From the NCBI GenBank assembly GCA_045657625.1, contig JAZOTM010000030.1, positions 124,001-188,000 of the forward strand: a DNA stretch of 64,000 nt, given 5' to 3'. Origin of the DNA: JAZOTM01 sp045657625. Its GTDB lineage: Bacteria > Bacillota > Clostridia > Lachnospirales > Lachnospiraceae. The notes under the pieces are model-generated. The model had not been told where the DNA came from and did no database searches. It saw only the letters and a program-made list of their open reading frames with translations. The position numbers were made by a program, and so were the translations under genes. Below, piece after piece: positions 8,451 through 17,741 of this stretch (positions are counted from its first letter, which is position 1; each line of letters opens with the position of its first letter).

Positions 8451-9431
8451 ATGGGAGACGTCCTTTCTCAAAATGAAATAGACAACCTCTTGCAAGCACT
8501 GAGTACCGGTGAATTAGATGTAGAGGAAATTAAAGATACTGAAGAGAAACAGGTTAAAAATTACGATTTTGCCAGACCTTCTAAGTTTTCAAAAGACCAT
8601 TTGAGAACTTTGGAAATTATATTTGAGCATTACGGTAGATTGTTATCTACCAACTTACCGGTTTATCTGCGAAAAGCAGTTACGGTGGAAGTAATGAACT
8701 CGGAAGCGGTTACTTATTCTGAGTTTTCCAATGCGCTTTCCAATCCAGTGCTCCTTGGAATTGTAAATTTTTCCCCTTTGCAAGGAACGGTTCTAATGGA
8801 ATTAGCATCCAATTTGGGATATGCCATGGTAGACCGTATGTTGGGTGGCCAGGGAATGCCTTTGGAAAAGAATCGAGACTTTTCAGAGATTGAATTGATT
8901 ATTATCGAACGATTGATGACGGTCTGCGTGAACTTACTTCGAGAACCATGGGAAAACGTTGTGGATTTACATCCAAGACTGGAACGCATTGAGACCAATT
9001 CCCAGTTCGCACAAATTATATCTCCCAGTGAAATGATTGCGATTGTCACAATCAACATGAAAATAGGAGATGTAGAAGGTTTGATGAATGTTTGCTTGCC
9101 TTATTTGACTTTGGAAGAAGTAATGGACAAGTTGAACACCAAGTTCTGGTTTGCTTCTGCACAAGGAACGACGGAAGAAGATTATCACGACTTATTAGAG
9201 GATATGATTCAAAGAGTCAAAGTTCCGGTAAAAGCAATTCTTGGAAATAGCCGTATTACGGTCAATGACTTTATCAACCTACAGGTGGGGGACGTTATAC
9301 GTCTGGATTCCAAGGTGGATGAAGAGTTGAATATATTTGTAGGAAATATTAAAAAGTTTACGGCGCTACCCGGTGCATCAGGAGACTCCTATGCAGTACG
9401 AGTAACGTCCGTGTACAGAGAGGAGGAGTGA
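8451..9431 (+). CDS. fliM: FliM, flagellar motor switch protein
   Basis: A 326-residue protein. The N-terminal CheY-P docking peptide is present (VLSQNEIDNLLQAL, residues 4-17). The CheC-like middle domain spans about 40-230 (GGQGMPLEKNRDFSEIE is the GGxG-type signature) and the FliN-homology domain about 255-320. It forms the C-ring with FliG and FliY and reverses rotation when CheY-P binds. The length is typical (about 330). Only four bases separate it from fliY, so the two are probably translationally coupled. Confidence 0.95.
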   Translation: MGDVLSQNEIDNLLQALSTGELDVEEIKDTEEKQVKNYDFARPSKFSKDHLRTLEIIFEHYGRLLSTNLPVYLRKAVTVEVMNSEAVTYSEFSNALSNPVLLGIVNFSPLQGTVLMELASNLGYAMVDRMLGGQGMPLEKNRDFSEIELIIIERLMTVCVNLLREPWENVVDLHPRLERIETNSQFAQIISPSEMIAIVTINMKIGDVEGLMNVCLPYLTLEEVMDKLNTKFWFASAQGTTEEDYHDLLEDMIQRVKVPVKAILGNSRITVNDFINLQVGDVIRLDSKVDEELNIFVGNIKKFTALPGASGDSYAVRVTSVYREEE

Positions 9432-9435
9432 GATA

Positions 9436-10560
9436 ATGGATGGCGTATTATCACAGGAAGAAATCAATGCGCTTTTAAATTCCGGAGGAGACGCGGAAGC
9501 CGGAGGTGTGGAAGATAATCTTACGGATGAAGAAAAGGATACCATTGGTGAAGTTTCCAATATCAGCATGGGTACGGCGGCTACCACATTATTTTCACTC
9601 GTAAATCGTAAAGTCGAGATTTCGACTCCAGTTGTTTCTGTAGCAACTTGGGACGATATTGCAGCAAATTTTGAAAGACCTTGTGTATTTATCCGCATCG
9701 GATATACCTTGGGACTGGATGGCAGCAATATTTTGGTCTTACGTGAAAACGATGTAAAGATTATTACCGATTTAATGATGGGGGGCGATGGTACAAATAC
9801 CGCAGATGAATTATCTGAGTTGCATTTAAGTGCCATTAGCGAAGCCATGAACCAGATGATGGGTTCTGCAGCGACTTCCCTTTCCTCCATGTTAAATAAA
9901 ATGATAGATATTAGTCCACCGGTAGCGGATCTGGTAGATACATCCGATACACAGGATGAAGGAGAGATTGAACCTTTCTTAAGAGGAAGTTTCGTAAAGA
10001 TTTCCTTCCGCATGGAAATCGGGGATTTAGTGGACAGCGAGATTATGCAGCTGTATCCATTTAGTTTTGCGCATGAGATGGTAGAAAGTATGAAGAAGAC
10101 CATGGAAGGTGAAGTAAATTCAGCACCGGCACCGGCTCCAGCACCGGCACCGGCAGCAGCTCCAACGCCGGCACCGGCAGCGGCAGCAGCACCCCCACCA
10201 ATGGCTGGTCAGCCAATGATGGGACAACCAATGATGGACCCGTCGCAGGGTATGTATGGATCGCCTGTAAATATTCAGCAGGCACAGTTCCAACCATTCA
10301 TTGGAGAATTGAATCCGGCACTTCAAAAGGAAAACATTGATTTGATTATGGATGTGCCTCTTGAGGTTACGGTGGAACTTGGACGTACCAGTAAGTCCAT
10401 TTCCGATGTTTTAGACTTTGCACCGGGCACTATTATCGAGCTAAGTAAATTAGCCGGCGAACCCGTTGATATATTAGTAAACGGCAAGTACGTTGCGAAG
10501 GGCGAAGTAGTTGTTATTGAAGAAAGCTTTGGAGTAAGGCTGACAGAAATTATTAAATAA
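9436..10560 (+). CDS. fliY: FliY, motor switch phosphatase (CheC-like plus FliN domain)
   Basis: A 374-residue protein. It has an N-terminal CheY-P-binding peptide (VLSQEEINALLNSG) and a CheC-like phosphatase region at about 30-220 with two E-x2-N active-site motifs (TIGEVSNISMG and AISEAMNQMMG). An Ala/Pro-rich linker spans about 232-260 and a Met/Pro/Gln stretch follows. The FliN domain is at about 295-374 (DVPLEVTVELGRTSKSI and FGVRLTEII). FliY replaces FliN in Gram-positive motors and dephosphorylates CheY-P at the switch. The alternating Pro-Ala linker is unusually long and repetitive. Confidence 0.94.
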   Translation: MDGVLSQEEINALLNSGGDAEAGGVEDNLTDEEKDTIGEVSNISMGTAATTLFSLVNRKVEISTPVVSVATWDDIAANFERPCVFIRIGYTLGLDGSNILVLRENDVKIITDLMMGGDGTNTADELSELHLSAISEAMNQMMGSAATSLSSMLNKMIDISPPVADLVDTSDTQDEGEIEPFLRGSFVKISFRMEIGDLVDSEIMQLYPFSFAHEMVESMKKTMEGEVNSAPAPAPAPAPAAAPTPAPAAAAAPPPMAGQPMMGQPMMDPSQGMYGSPVNIQQAQFQPFIGELNPALQKENIDLIMDVPLEVTVELGRTSKSISDVLDFAPGTIIELSKLAGEPVDILVNGKYVAKGEVVVIEESFGVRLTEIIK

Positions 10561-10580
10561 GCTAAAGGAGAATTAAAAGT

Positions 10581-10943
10581 ATGGCTAAGAGTGTTTTAAT
10601 TTGTGATGACGCAGCATTTATGAGAATGATGATCAAGGACATCTTGACAAAAAATGGTTACACCGTTGCAGGTGAAGCTGAGAACGGAGCAAAGGCTGTT
10701 GAAAAGTACAATGAGACAAAGCCTGATTTAGTATTAATGGATATTACAATGCCGGAAATGGATGGAATCCAGGCATTAAAGAAAATTCGCGAAGGAGATC
10801 CAAACGCAACTGTAATTATGTGCTCTGCAATGGGCCAGCAGGCTATGGTTATCGAAGCAATTCAGTCCGGTGCTAAGGACTTTATTGTTAAGCCATTCCA
10901 GGCAGACCGTGTTTTGGAAGCCGTTAAGAAAGTAGTAGGATAA
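10581..10943 (+). CDS. cheY: CheY, chemotaxis response regulator
   Basis: A 120-residue single-domain receiver. It has the acidic pair DD (residues 9-10, LICDDAAFMR), the phospho-acceptor D54 (LVLMDITMPEMDG), the switch Ser in VIMCSAMGQ and the conserved Lys in VKPFQ. Phosphorylated by CheA, it binds FliM/FliY to change motor behaviour. Its place between fliY and fliO is the standard Firmicutes position. ATG 10581 follows AAAGGAG. Confidence 0.95.
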   Translation: MAKSVLICDDAAFMRMMIKDILTKNGYTVAGEAENGAKAVEKYNETKPDLVLMDITMPEMDGIQALKKIREGDPNATVIMCSAMGQQAMVIEAIQSGAKDFIVKPFQADRVLEAVKKVVG

Positions 10944-10944
10944 T

Positions 10945-11313
10945 TTGATTCTATTAAGTACGTTAGAAAGCTTTCTTCAGCTTATTGGGGTGCTGATTAT
11001 TTTTCTTTTCGTACTGGCAATCACATATTTCACCACACGGTGGATTGCCGGATATCAAAAGACGCAGATTCATAATAAAAATATACGTATTGTGGAGACA
11101 TTAAAAGTGTCTCCCAACAATTACGTAGAAATTGTGAAAGCGGGAGAGAAATACTTAGTACTGGGTATTGCAAAAGACAGAGTGGAGTTACTTACCACTT
11201 TGGATCAGGACGAAGTCATAGAGAGAGAGGACGACGTTCTGGAAAATGTACAAATCCAAGAATCCTTTCAACAGGTGTTGGATAAGCTGAAAGAAAAATT
11301 ACCAAAAAAGTAG
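10945..11313 (+). CDS. fliO: FliO, export-gate assembly protein
   Basis: A 122-residue protein with one N-terminal membrane helix (about residues 10-28, IGVLIIFLFVLAITYF) and a small cytoplasmic domain (RIVETLKVSPNNYVEIVKAG, KYLVLGIAKDRVELL) typical of FliO/FliZ. FliO assists formation of the FliP-FliR core of the flagellar export gate. The start appears to be TTG at 10945, one base after the cheY stop. No ATG fits, and the cheY end provides a weak AGGA element. Gene order (cheY-fliO-fliP) strongly supports the assignment. Confidence 0.82.
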   Translation: MILLSTLESFLQLIGVLIIFLFVLAITYFTTRWIAGYQKTQIHNKNIRIVETLKVSPNNYVEIVKAGEKYLVLGIAKDRVELLTTLDQDEVIEREDDVLENVQIQESFQQVLDKLKEKLPKK

Positions 11314-11320
11314 GCCCAAT

Positions 11321-12163
11321 ATGAAAGTATGGAAAAAAGTATATTGTATTGTAGCAATCTTATTTGCTATAGGTACAATCAGTTTAACCTTGGCCTTCAC
11401 ATTCCCGAGTCAGGTCGTGGCCGCGGAAGCATCAGACATTGGAGACTTGTCAGTTGAAAATGCCAACGGAGAAGATGTGGAAAGTTCCTTAGATGACATC
11501 AATGATGGATTCTCCATTATTTATAATAATGGGGGAGGAAGCTTGACCGCACCCATTCGTATGCTTCTTGTATTAACTGTGCTATCTTTGGCACCGGCAA
11601 TTTTAATTATGATGACTTCTTTTACCAGAATCATTGTAGTTTTACATTTTGTCCGTGCCGCGATTGGTACAAATACAGCCCCGCCGAATCAGGTTTTGGT
11701 AGGCCTTGCTTTGTTTTTGACCTTTTTTATTATGGCTCCTGTCTTTACGCAGATTAATGAAGAGGCCATTCAACCATTGGATGAAGGAACAATTACACAA
11801 GAGGAAGCCTTGGAACTTGCAATGGATCCTTTGCGGGAGTTTATGCTTCGACAAACAAAGGAAAAGGACATTAATATGTTCTGCGAAATCGCGGAAATCA
11901 CCTATGAGACAGAAGATGATATTCCGAATATGGTATTGATTCCAAGTTTTATTGTCAGTGAATTACGTGCAGCTTTTATCATTGGATTCTTAATTTATAT
12001 TCCATTTATTGTAATCGATATGGTTGTTTCTTCCGTATTGATGTCCATGGGTATGATGATGCTACCGCCCACCACAATTTCTCTACCATTCAAGGTACTT
12101 TTGTTTATTTTGGCAGACGGTTGGGACCTTGTAATTATCAACTTAGTAAAGACATTTTATTGA
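11321..12163 (+). CDS. fliP: FliP, flagellar export gate protein
   Basis: A 280-residue protein with a cleavable-type N-terminal signal segment (residues 7-32, ending near VVAAEA) and the membrane core. Conserved FliP motifs are LIMMTSFTRIIVVLHFVRAA, GTNTAPPNQVLVGLALFLT, PSFIVSELRAAFIIGFLIY and GMMMLPPTTISLPFKVLLF. Five FliP subunits form the central pore of the type III export gate with FliQ and FliR. The ribosome binding site is weak, consistent with reading through from fliO. Confidence 0.95.
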   Translation: MKVWKKVYCIVAILFAIGTISLTLAFTFPSQVVAAEASDIGDLSVENANGEDVESSLDDINDGFSIIYNNGGGSLTAPIRMLLVLTVLSLAPAILIMMTSFTRIIVVLHFVRAAIGTNTAPPNQVLVGLALFLTFFIMAPVFTQINEEAIQPLDEGTITQEEALELAMDPLREFMLRQTKEKDINMFCEIAEITYETEDDIPNMVLIPSFIVSELRAAFIIGFLIYIPFIVIDMVVSSVLMSMGMMMLPPTTISLPFKVLLFILADGWDLVIINLVKTFY

Positions 12164-12195
12164 TTAGCAACTAGTAGAAAAGGAGAGTGAATACT

Positions 12196-12468
12196 GTGAT
12201 TACACAGGGAGAAGTTCTCGATATATCAAGAACAGCTATTTATACCATGATTATTACCGCAACGCCGGTGCTATTAGTATCTCTTGTGGTAGGTTTGATT
12301 ATCAGCGTGTTTCAAACGGTAACATCCATTCAGGAGCAGACCTTAACTTTTGTACCGAAAATCTTATGTGTTTTTTTGGCAATTATGATTTTGGGATCCT
12401 GGATGCTTGATAATATGACCGGCTTTATGACGGAGTTATGGTCTGATTTCGCAGTATATCTGAATTAG
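12196..12468 (+). CDS. fliQ: FliQ, flagellar export gate protein
   Basis: A 90-residue protein with two membrane helices (AIYTMIITATPVLLVSLVVG and LCVFLAIMILGSWMLDNM) and the FliQ signature around VVGLIISVFQTVTSIQEQTL. The chosen start is GTG 12196 (MITQGEVLD), because AGGAG at 12181-12185 gives a 10-base spacing and the family is 89-90 residues long. An in-frame GTG at 12187 lies almost on top of the Shine-Dalgarno and is unlikely. It is a partner of FliP and FliR in the export gate. Confidence 0.93.
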   Translation: MITQGEVLDISRTAIYTMIITATPVLLVSLVVGLIISVFQTVTSIQEQTLTFVPKILCVFLAIMILGSWMLDNMTGFMTELWSDFAVYLN

Positions 12469-12472
12469 GGAA

Positions 12473-13258
12473 ATGGTTACATATTCTTATTCGCTGATTG
12501 ATTTTGAATATTTCCTAATGATTATGGTTCGCATCGCAAGTTTCCTGTTTACTGCGCCTTTATTTGGAATGTCAGGGGTGCCGAACCGGGTGAAAATCGG
12601 TCTGGCACTTTTTTTATCGATTTTATTGTATCAGATACTTCCGCAGGAAACCCTGTCTTATGTAGATATCTTTGGTTTTTCCGTAATTGTTATAAAGGAA
12701 GCGGTGACAGGGCTCTTACTGGGATTCGCTGCAAATATTTGTACTTACATTGTTTCTTTGGCAGGTACCTTTATTGATCAAAATATTGGTCTTTCCATGG
12801 CAGCGGAGTTTGATCCCATTACGCAGCAACAGGCAGCAATTACCGGTAACTTATACAACAATTTTGTTATGTTATTGTTGTTGGTGTCCGGGTTGGATCA
12901 TTATTTAATCCAGGCTTTGGCAGAAAGCTATGAGCTGATTCCGGTGAATGGACAAGCGTTTCAATATGATAGTATGTTAAACGCCATGGTGGTGTTTATG
13001 GCAGAGTTGTTTTCCATAGCGTTCCGCATTACCTTGCCGGTATTTGCTTGCATTATGGTGACCAACGCCTTACTGGGCATTATGGCAAAGGTTGCACCGC
13101 AGATGAATATGTTTTCCGTAGGTATGCAGATCAAAATCATCATTGGATTTGTGATTTTACTGGCAACTGTTCAGTTATTGCCTTATATCGAAAGCTATAT
13201 TTTCACGGAAATGAAAAAAATGGTCGTGGCTTTTGTAGAGTCTATGTATGCGGGATAG
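12473..13258 (+). CDS. fliR: FliR, flagellar export gate protein
   Basis: A 261-residue integral membrane protein with about six hydrophobic segments. FliR features are the early motif FLMIMVRIASFLFTAPLFG, the central EAVTGLLLGFAANICTYIVS with DQNIGLSMAAEFDP, and the C-terminal FACIMVTNALLGIMAKVAPQ and NMFSVGMQIKI. FliR completes the export gate with FliP5 and FliQ4. Its stop lies seven bases before the flhB start. Confidence 0.95.
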   Translation: MVTYSYSLIDFEYFLMIMVRIASFLFTAPLFGMSGVPNRVKIGLALFLSILLYQILPQETLSYVDIFGFSVIVIKEAVTGLLLGFAANICTYIVSLAGTFIDQNIGLSMAAEFDPITQQQAAITGNLYNNFVMLLLLVSGLDHYLIQALAESYELIPVNGQAFQYDSMLNAMVVFMAELFSIAFRITLPVFACIMVTNALLGIMAKVAPQMNMFSVGMQIKIIIGFVILLATVQLLPYIESYIFTEMKKMVVAFVESMYAG

Positions 13259-13265
13259 GGGAAAC

Positions 13266-14384
13266 ATGGAATTATATTTAAAAGTTCAACTACAGTTCTT
13301 CGCCGACGATGATGCGGGAGATAAGACAGAAGAACCGACCCAGAAAAAATTAGATGATGCAAGAAAAAACGGTCAGGTTGCGAAAAGTAGGGAATTGGAT
13401 AATGCAGTAGGTTTGATTACCCTTTTCGTGATCTTGGAAGTATTTATTGGATATTTGTCCAATGGATTTCAGGACGTTTTTCGATTTGTATATGGCCGCA
13501 TACCGGATGTATTTTTGAATGCCGGGACAGAAGGCGGATTTACGACAGATACCATACAGGGAATGGTGATTTATATTATGTTGCGAATTCTTCTGTTGGT
13601 AGCACCTTTCTTTATTGCAGGTGTGTTATCTGTGCTGGTACTTAATATTTTTGAAGTAAAGTTAAAGGTAACAACAGAACCTTTAAAACCAAAATTTAGT
13701 AAATTAAATCCTTTAAAAGGATTTAAACGAATCTTTTCCAAAGATTCCATATTTGAATTGTTAAAATCCATTGTAAAAATTGTACTGATTTTTGGCATTG
13801 CTTATTCCGTAATTAAAGATAACGTAGGAACGGTATTTGTTATTTACGATATCGAATTGGTACAGGCTGTGATTTTAGTGGGTTCCGTGGTCTTTGATGT
13901 AGGAATTCGCATCAGCGTGGTATATGCCATTTTAGGAATTGTGGATTTTATTTATCAAAAGAGAAAATACAAAAAAGATTTGATGATGACCAAGCAGGAA
14001 ATCAAGGATGAGTACAAGAACTCCGAAGGAGATCCGCAGATTCGTGGCAAGCAGAGACAGAGAATGCGTGAAGCGTCTCAAAGACGTATGATGCAGGATG
14101 TGCCAAAAGCAGACGTAGTCATCACCAACCCGACTCATCTTGCAATTGCGCTTCAATATGATACCAAAATTGCTGCAGCCCCCATTGTTTTAGCAAAGGG
14201 TGAAGATTTTGTGGCACAGAAGATCAAAGAAGTCGCTCGCGAGCATGATGTGGAAATTGTTGAAAATAAGCCATTGGCCAGAATGCTATATGCCACGGTA
14301 GATGTGGGACAGGAAATTCCACCGGAACTTTACCAGGCGGTGGCAGAGGTGCTGGCAATGGTATACAGCATAAAAAATAAATAA
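13266..14384 (+). CDS. flhB: FlhB, export substrate-specificity switch
   Basis: A 372-residue protein with an N-terminal basic segment (DKTEEPTQKKLDDARKNGQ), four membrane segments and a cytoplasmic domain carrying the autocleavage site NPTH (N288-P289-T290-H291, followed by LAIALQYD). Cleavage lets FliK switch export to late substrates. ATG 13266 is preferred because AGGGGAA sits just upstream. An in-frame ATG at 13248 would place 18 bases inside fliR with no good ribosome site. The terminal residues (YKKDLMMTKQEIKDEYKNSE) also match FlhB. Confidence 0.95.
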   Translation: MELYLKVQLQFFADDDAGDKTEEPTQKKLDDARKNGQVAKSRELDNAVGLITLFVILEVFIGYLSNGFQDVFRFVYGRIPDVFLNAGTEGGFTTDTIQGMVIYIMLRILLLVAPFFIAGVLSVLVLNIFEVKLKVTTEPLKPKFSKLNPLKGFKRIFSKDSIFELLKSIVKIVLIFGIAYSVIKDNVGTVFVIYDIELVQAVILVGSVVFDVGIRISVVYAILGIVDFIYQKRKYKKDLMMTKQEIKDEYKNSEGDPQIRGKQRQRMREASQRRMMQDVPKADVVITNPTHLAIALQYDTKIAAAPIVLAKGEDFVAQKIKEVAREHDVEIVENKPLARMLYATVDVGQEIPPELYQAVAEVLAMVYSIKNK

Positions 14385-14432
14385 AAAAGACTAGAATGAT
14401 ATGAAGAAAATGAAGAGGATAGGAGGGATAGC

Positions 14433-16466
14433 ATGAAGAAGGCAGATATAGGAATTGCGGCATATTTGTTAGCAGCTATCCTTTTCTTTATTATACCGAT
14501 TCCCAACTTTATGTTGGATATGATGTTGGCTTTGAATTTATCCATTGCCTTAATCATTTTATTTAACTGTTTGTTTGTAAAAGAAGTGTTGGATATGTCC
14601 TTTTTCCCAACCCTTCTGTTGTTCACCACCATTTTCCGTATTTCCTTAAACGTCTCTTCTACGAGATTGATTTTGACTACAGGAGATCCGGGAAACGTCG
14701 TAGAGACTTTTGGTCAGTTCGTAGGTGGCGGTAACTTAATCATTGGTGCCATTATCTTTATTATTTTGGTAATTATCCAGTTCGTAGTCATCAATAAAGG
14801 TTCGGAACGTGTTGCTGAAGTAACCGCTCGTTTTACCTTGGATGCGATGCCCGGTAAGCAGATGGCCATTGATGCCGATTTGAATACCGGTGCTATTTCG
14901 GATGAAGAAGCCAAGAAACGAAGAGAAAAGATTCAAAAAGAATCCAGTTTCTTTGGTTCCATGGACGGTGCTACGAAGTATGTAAAGGGAGATGCGACTG
15001 CGGGTTTAATTATTACCGGTGTCAACTTGGTCGGTGGTACGGTCGTGGGTGTGATGATGCAAGGTATGCCCGCAATGGAAGCGTTGCAGAGATATGGACT
15101 ATTAACCATCGGTGATGGTTTGTCTTCCCAGATTCCATCCTTGGTTATTTCTTTATCCACCGGTATTTTGGTTACAAAAGCCAGTGATGAAGCGGATTTT
15201 GGAAATGTATTAATCAGTCAGTTGTTTGGTATTCCAAAGGTACTGCTTTTGGTGGGAACCACCTTGATGCTTCTTGGTATTTTTACACCATTGAATGTCG
15301 GCTTGTTTATGGCACTGGGTGCGGTCTTCTTGGTAACCGGTTTGCAGATGCGCAAAACCATCAATGTGGCGGAAATTGAAGTGGAAGCCAGTGCAGAAGA
15401 AGATCAGGCAGAAGAAATTCGAAAACCGGAAAACGTGGTTTCTTTGCTATCGGTAGATCCTATCGAATTGGAATTTGGTTACGGTATTATTCCACTGGCG
15501 GATGTAAATCAAGGCGGCGACTTGTTGGACCGTGTAGTTATGATTCGACGTCAGGTGGCATTGGAACTTGGAACGGTGGTTCCGATTATTCGTTTGCGTG
15601 ATAATATTCAGTTAAATCCAAATCAGTATATTATTAAAATTAAGGGCATACAGGTGACAGAAGGAGAAATCCTATTTGATCATTACATGGCCATGAATCC
15701 CGGGTTTGTAGAGGAAGAAATTACCGGTATTCCAACCTTTGAACCCTCTTTCCACTTGCCGGCCATTTGGATTACCGAAAGCCAGAGAGAAAGAGCAGAG
15801 AGTCTGGGATATACCGTAGTAGATCCTCCATCTATTATTGCAACCCATTTGACCGAGGTGATTCGCAACCACATTGCAGAACTGTTGACAAGACAGGATG
15901 TGCAAAACCTGGTAAACAATTTAAAAGAAAGCAATCCGGCCCTTGTGGACGAATTGGTACCCAAGTTGCTTGGACTTGGTGAAATTCAAAAGGTATTACA
16001 GAATCTGTTACGAGAGGGCGTATCCATTCGTGATTTGCTTACGATTTTTGAAACTCTGGCAGATTATGCAGCAAATACCAGAGATACCGATGTTTTAACC
16101 GAGTATGTAAGACAAAGTTTGAAACGTGCGATTTCCAACAAGTACTTCATACCAAATGAAACAAGTAGTGTCATTACATTAGATCCGAAGATTGAGCAGG
16201 AGATTATGTCTTCTGTAAAACAAACGGAACAGGGAGCATATTTAACACTCGATCCGGAACGTACCAGGGCAGTCATGAATTCCGTTGAGGAAGAGACCAA
16301 TAAATTGGAGAATTTGGGAAAAATGCCGATTGTGGTTACGTCTCCTATTGTACGTATGTATTTTAAACGTATGACAGAGGATTATTTTAAAGACTTGGTA
16401 GTAGTATCCTATAACGAAGTTGAACCGAATATTGAATTAATATCAGTTGGGATGGTGACAGCGTAA
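14433..16466 (+). CDS. flhA: FlhA, flagellar export platform protein
   Basis: A 677-residue protein: eight hydrophobic segments in the first ~310 residues, the conserved cytoplasmic FHIPEP-type loop (RVAEVTARFTLDAMPGKQMA, DADLNTGAISDEEAKKRR) and a C-terminal cytoplasmic domain from about 330 onward. FlhA forms a nonameric ring that receives chaperone-substrate complexes and couples proton flow to export. The length is standard (677-690). GGAGGG ribosome binding site at 14421. The stop codon is immediately followed by the flhF start. Confidence 0.96.
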   Translation: MKKADIGIAAYLLAAILFFIIPIPNFMLDMMLALNLSIALIILFNCLFVKEVLDMSFFPTLLLFTTIFRISLNVSSTRLILTTGDPGNVVETFGQFVGGGNLIIGAIIFIILVIIQFVVINKGSERVAEVTARFTLDAMPGKQMAIDADLNTGAISDEEAKKRREKIQKESSFFGSMDGATKYVKGDATAGLIITGVNLVGGTVVGVMMQGMPAMEALQRYGLLTIGDGLSSQIPSLVISLSTGILVTKASDEADFGNVLISQLFGIPKVLLLVGTTLMLLGIFTPLNVGLFMALGAVFLVTGLQMRKTINVAEIEVEASAEEDQAEEIRKPENVVSLLSVDPIELEFGYGIIPLADVNQGGDLLDRVVMIRRQVALELGTVVPIIRLRDNIQLNPNQYIIKIKGIQVTEGEILFDHYMAMNPGFVEEEITGIPTFEPSFHLPAIWITESQRERAESLGYTVVDPPSIIATHLTEVIRNHIAELLTRQDVQNLVNNLKESNPALVDELVPKLLGLGEIQKVLQNLLREGVSIRDLLTIFETLADYAANTRDTDVLTEYVRQSLKRAISNKYFIPNETSSVITLDPKIEQEIMSSVKQTEQGAYLTLDPERTRAVMNSVEEETNKLENLGKMPIVVTSPIVRMYFKRMTEDYFKDLVVVSYNEVEPNIELISVGMVTA

Positions 16467-17738
16467 ATGACCATAAACAAATTTCAGGGGAAAACAGAAG
16501 CAGAGGCAGTTGAGAAGGCAAAAAAAGAAATGGGTCAAGATGTGGTAATTATGAATGTGAAGCAGATTAAGCCAAAGGGCTTATTTGCTTCCTTCAAACC
16601 CATGACCTTTGAAGTAACCGCAGCGGTGGAGGAAAAGGAACGATTTTCCAATCCGATTTCTGCGCTTCATGCACAACAAAAACTGCATGAATCTATGAAT
16701 ATGGTGGCAGATGAAAAAATCAATATGCCTACCATGAATGCAGCATTTCCAAATTATATGCAGAAACCGGCGGCAGAAGCTCCGGTGATGCCAAAGGAGC
16801 AACCGGTGTTGGTTCCTTCTGAAAATAAGGAGGAGCGAAATCATTTGGAGGCCAGATTGGATAGCTTGCAAACTTTATTGGAAAAGAAGCTTCCAAGAGA
16901 GGAAAAAAAGCCGGTGGAGGAAGAACCTTCCACAGCACCGGGGGAAGAATTTAAGTTTTTAAAAATGGTATACGGCATCCTTTTGGATAACGAAATTGAT
17001 GAAAAATATGTCAATGAAATTATGGCAGAGGCAGAAAAGGTGAATCGCAGAGGATCTTCTGTGGATTTGATCCTTTCCAATATATACCAGAAAATGATTT
17101 TGAAATTTGGAAATCCAAAGCCCATTGAACTGACGGCAGGGATTCCAAAGGTTGTATTCTTTATTGGACCTACCGGAGTAGGAAAGACAACAACCATTGC
17201 AAAGATAGCTTCGAGATTTAAGGTGGAACAGGGAAAAAAGGTGGCTTTTTTAACTGCAGATACCTATCGAATTGCGGCGGCGGAACAGTTAAGAACCTAC
17301 GCCAATATTTTAGATATGCCATTAACGGTGGTTTATACACCGGATGAAATGAATGCAGCATTGGAAAGACTACAGGATTACGACTTGATATTAGTAGATA
17401 CTGCAGGATTTTCACATAAAAATGAGACACAAAGAGTGGACACCAAGAGATTAATTGAAGAGTTGGCGGGAGATTTTGAAAAGGAAGTGTGTTTGGTACT
17501 GAGTGCTACAACAAAGTACAAAGATTTACTTGATATTGCAGATATTTATCATGAAATCGCAGATTACAAATTGATTTTTTCAAAGTTAGACGAAACGTCC
17601 ACCTATGGAAACTTATTAAACGTAAAGCTTTATTCGGGGGCTGATATTTCCTATGTAACAACGGGACAGAATGTTCCGGATGATATGGAAATTTTCCCGA
17701 CACAGAAGATTGTAAAGATGTTACTCGGGGGTAAATAG
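16467..17738 (+). CDS. flhF: FlhF, SRP-type GTPase controlling flagellar placement
   Basis: A 423-residue protein. It has an N-terminal basic region (ALHAQQKLHE and a variable acidic/Pro stretch), a helical N domain at about 165-215, and a signal-recognition-particle GTPase domain with the P-loop GPTGVGKTTTIAKIA at about 232-246. Further motifs are DTYRIAAAEQLRTYA, DTAGFSHKN and LIFSKLDETSTYG. FlhF recruits early flagellar components and works with FlhG. It starts directly after the flhA stop (TAAATG) without its own clear ribosome site, implying coupling to flhA translation. Confidence 0.94.
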   Translation: MTINKFQGKTEAEAVEKAKKEMGQDVVIMNVKQIKPKGLFASFKPMTFEVTAAVEEKERFSNPISALHAQQKLHESMNMVADEKINMPTMNAAFPNYMQKPAAEAPVMPKEQPVLVPSENKEERNHLEARLDSLQTLLEKKLPREEKKPVEEEPSTAPGEEFKFLKMVYGILLDNEIDEKYVNEIMAEAEKVNRRGSSVDLILSNIYQKMILKFGNPKPIELTAGIPKVVFFIGPTGVGKTTTIAKIASRFKVEQGKKVAFLTADTYRIAAAEQLRTYANILDMPLTVVYTPDEMNAALERLQDYDLILVDTAGFSHKNETQRVDTKRLIEELAGDFEKEVCLVLSATTKYKDLLDIADIYHEIADYKLIFSKLDETSTYGNLLNVKLYSGADISYVTTGQNVPDDMEIFPTQKIVKMLLGGK

Positions 17739-17741
17739 TTC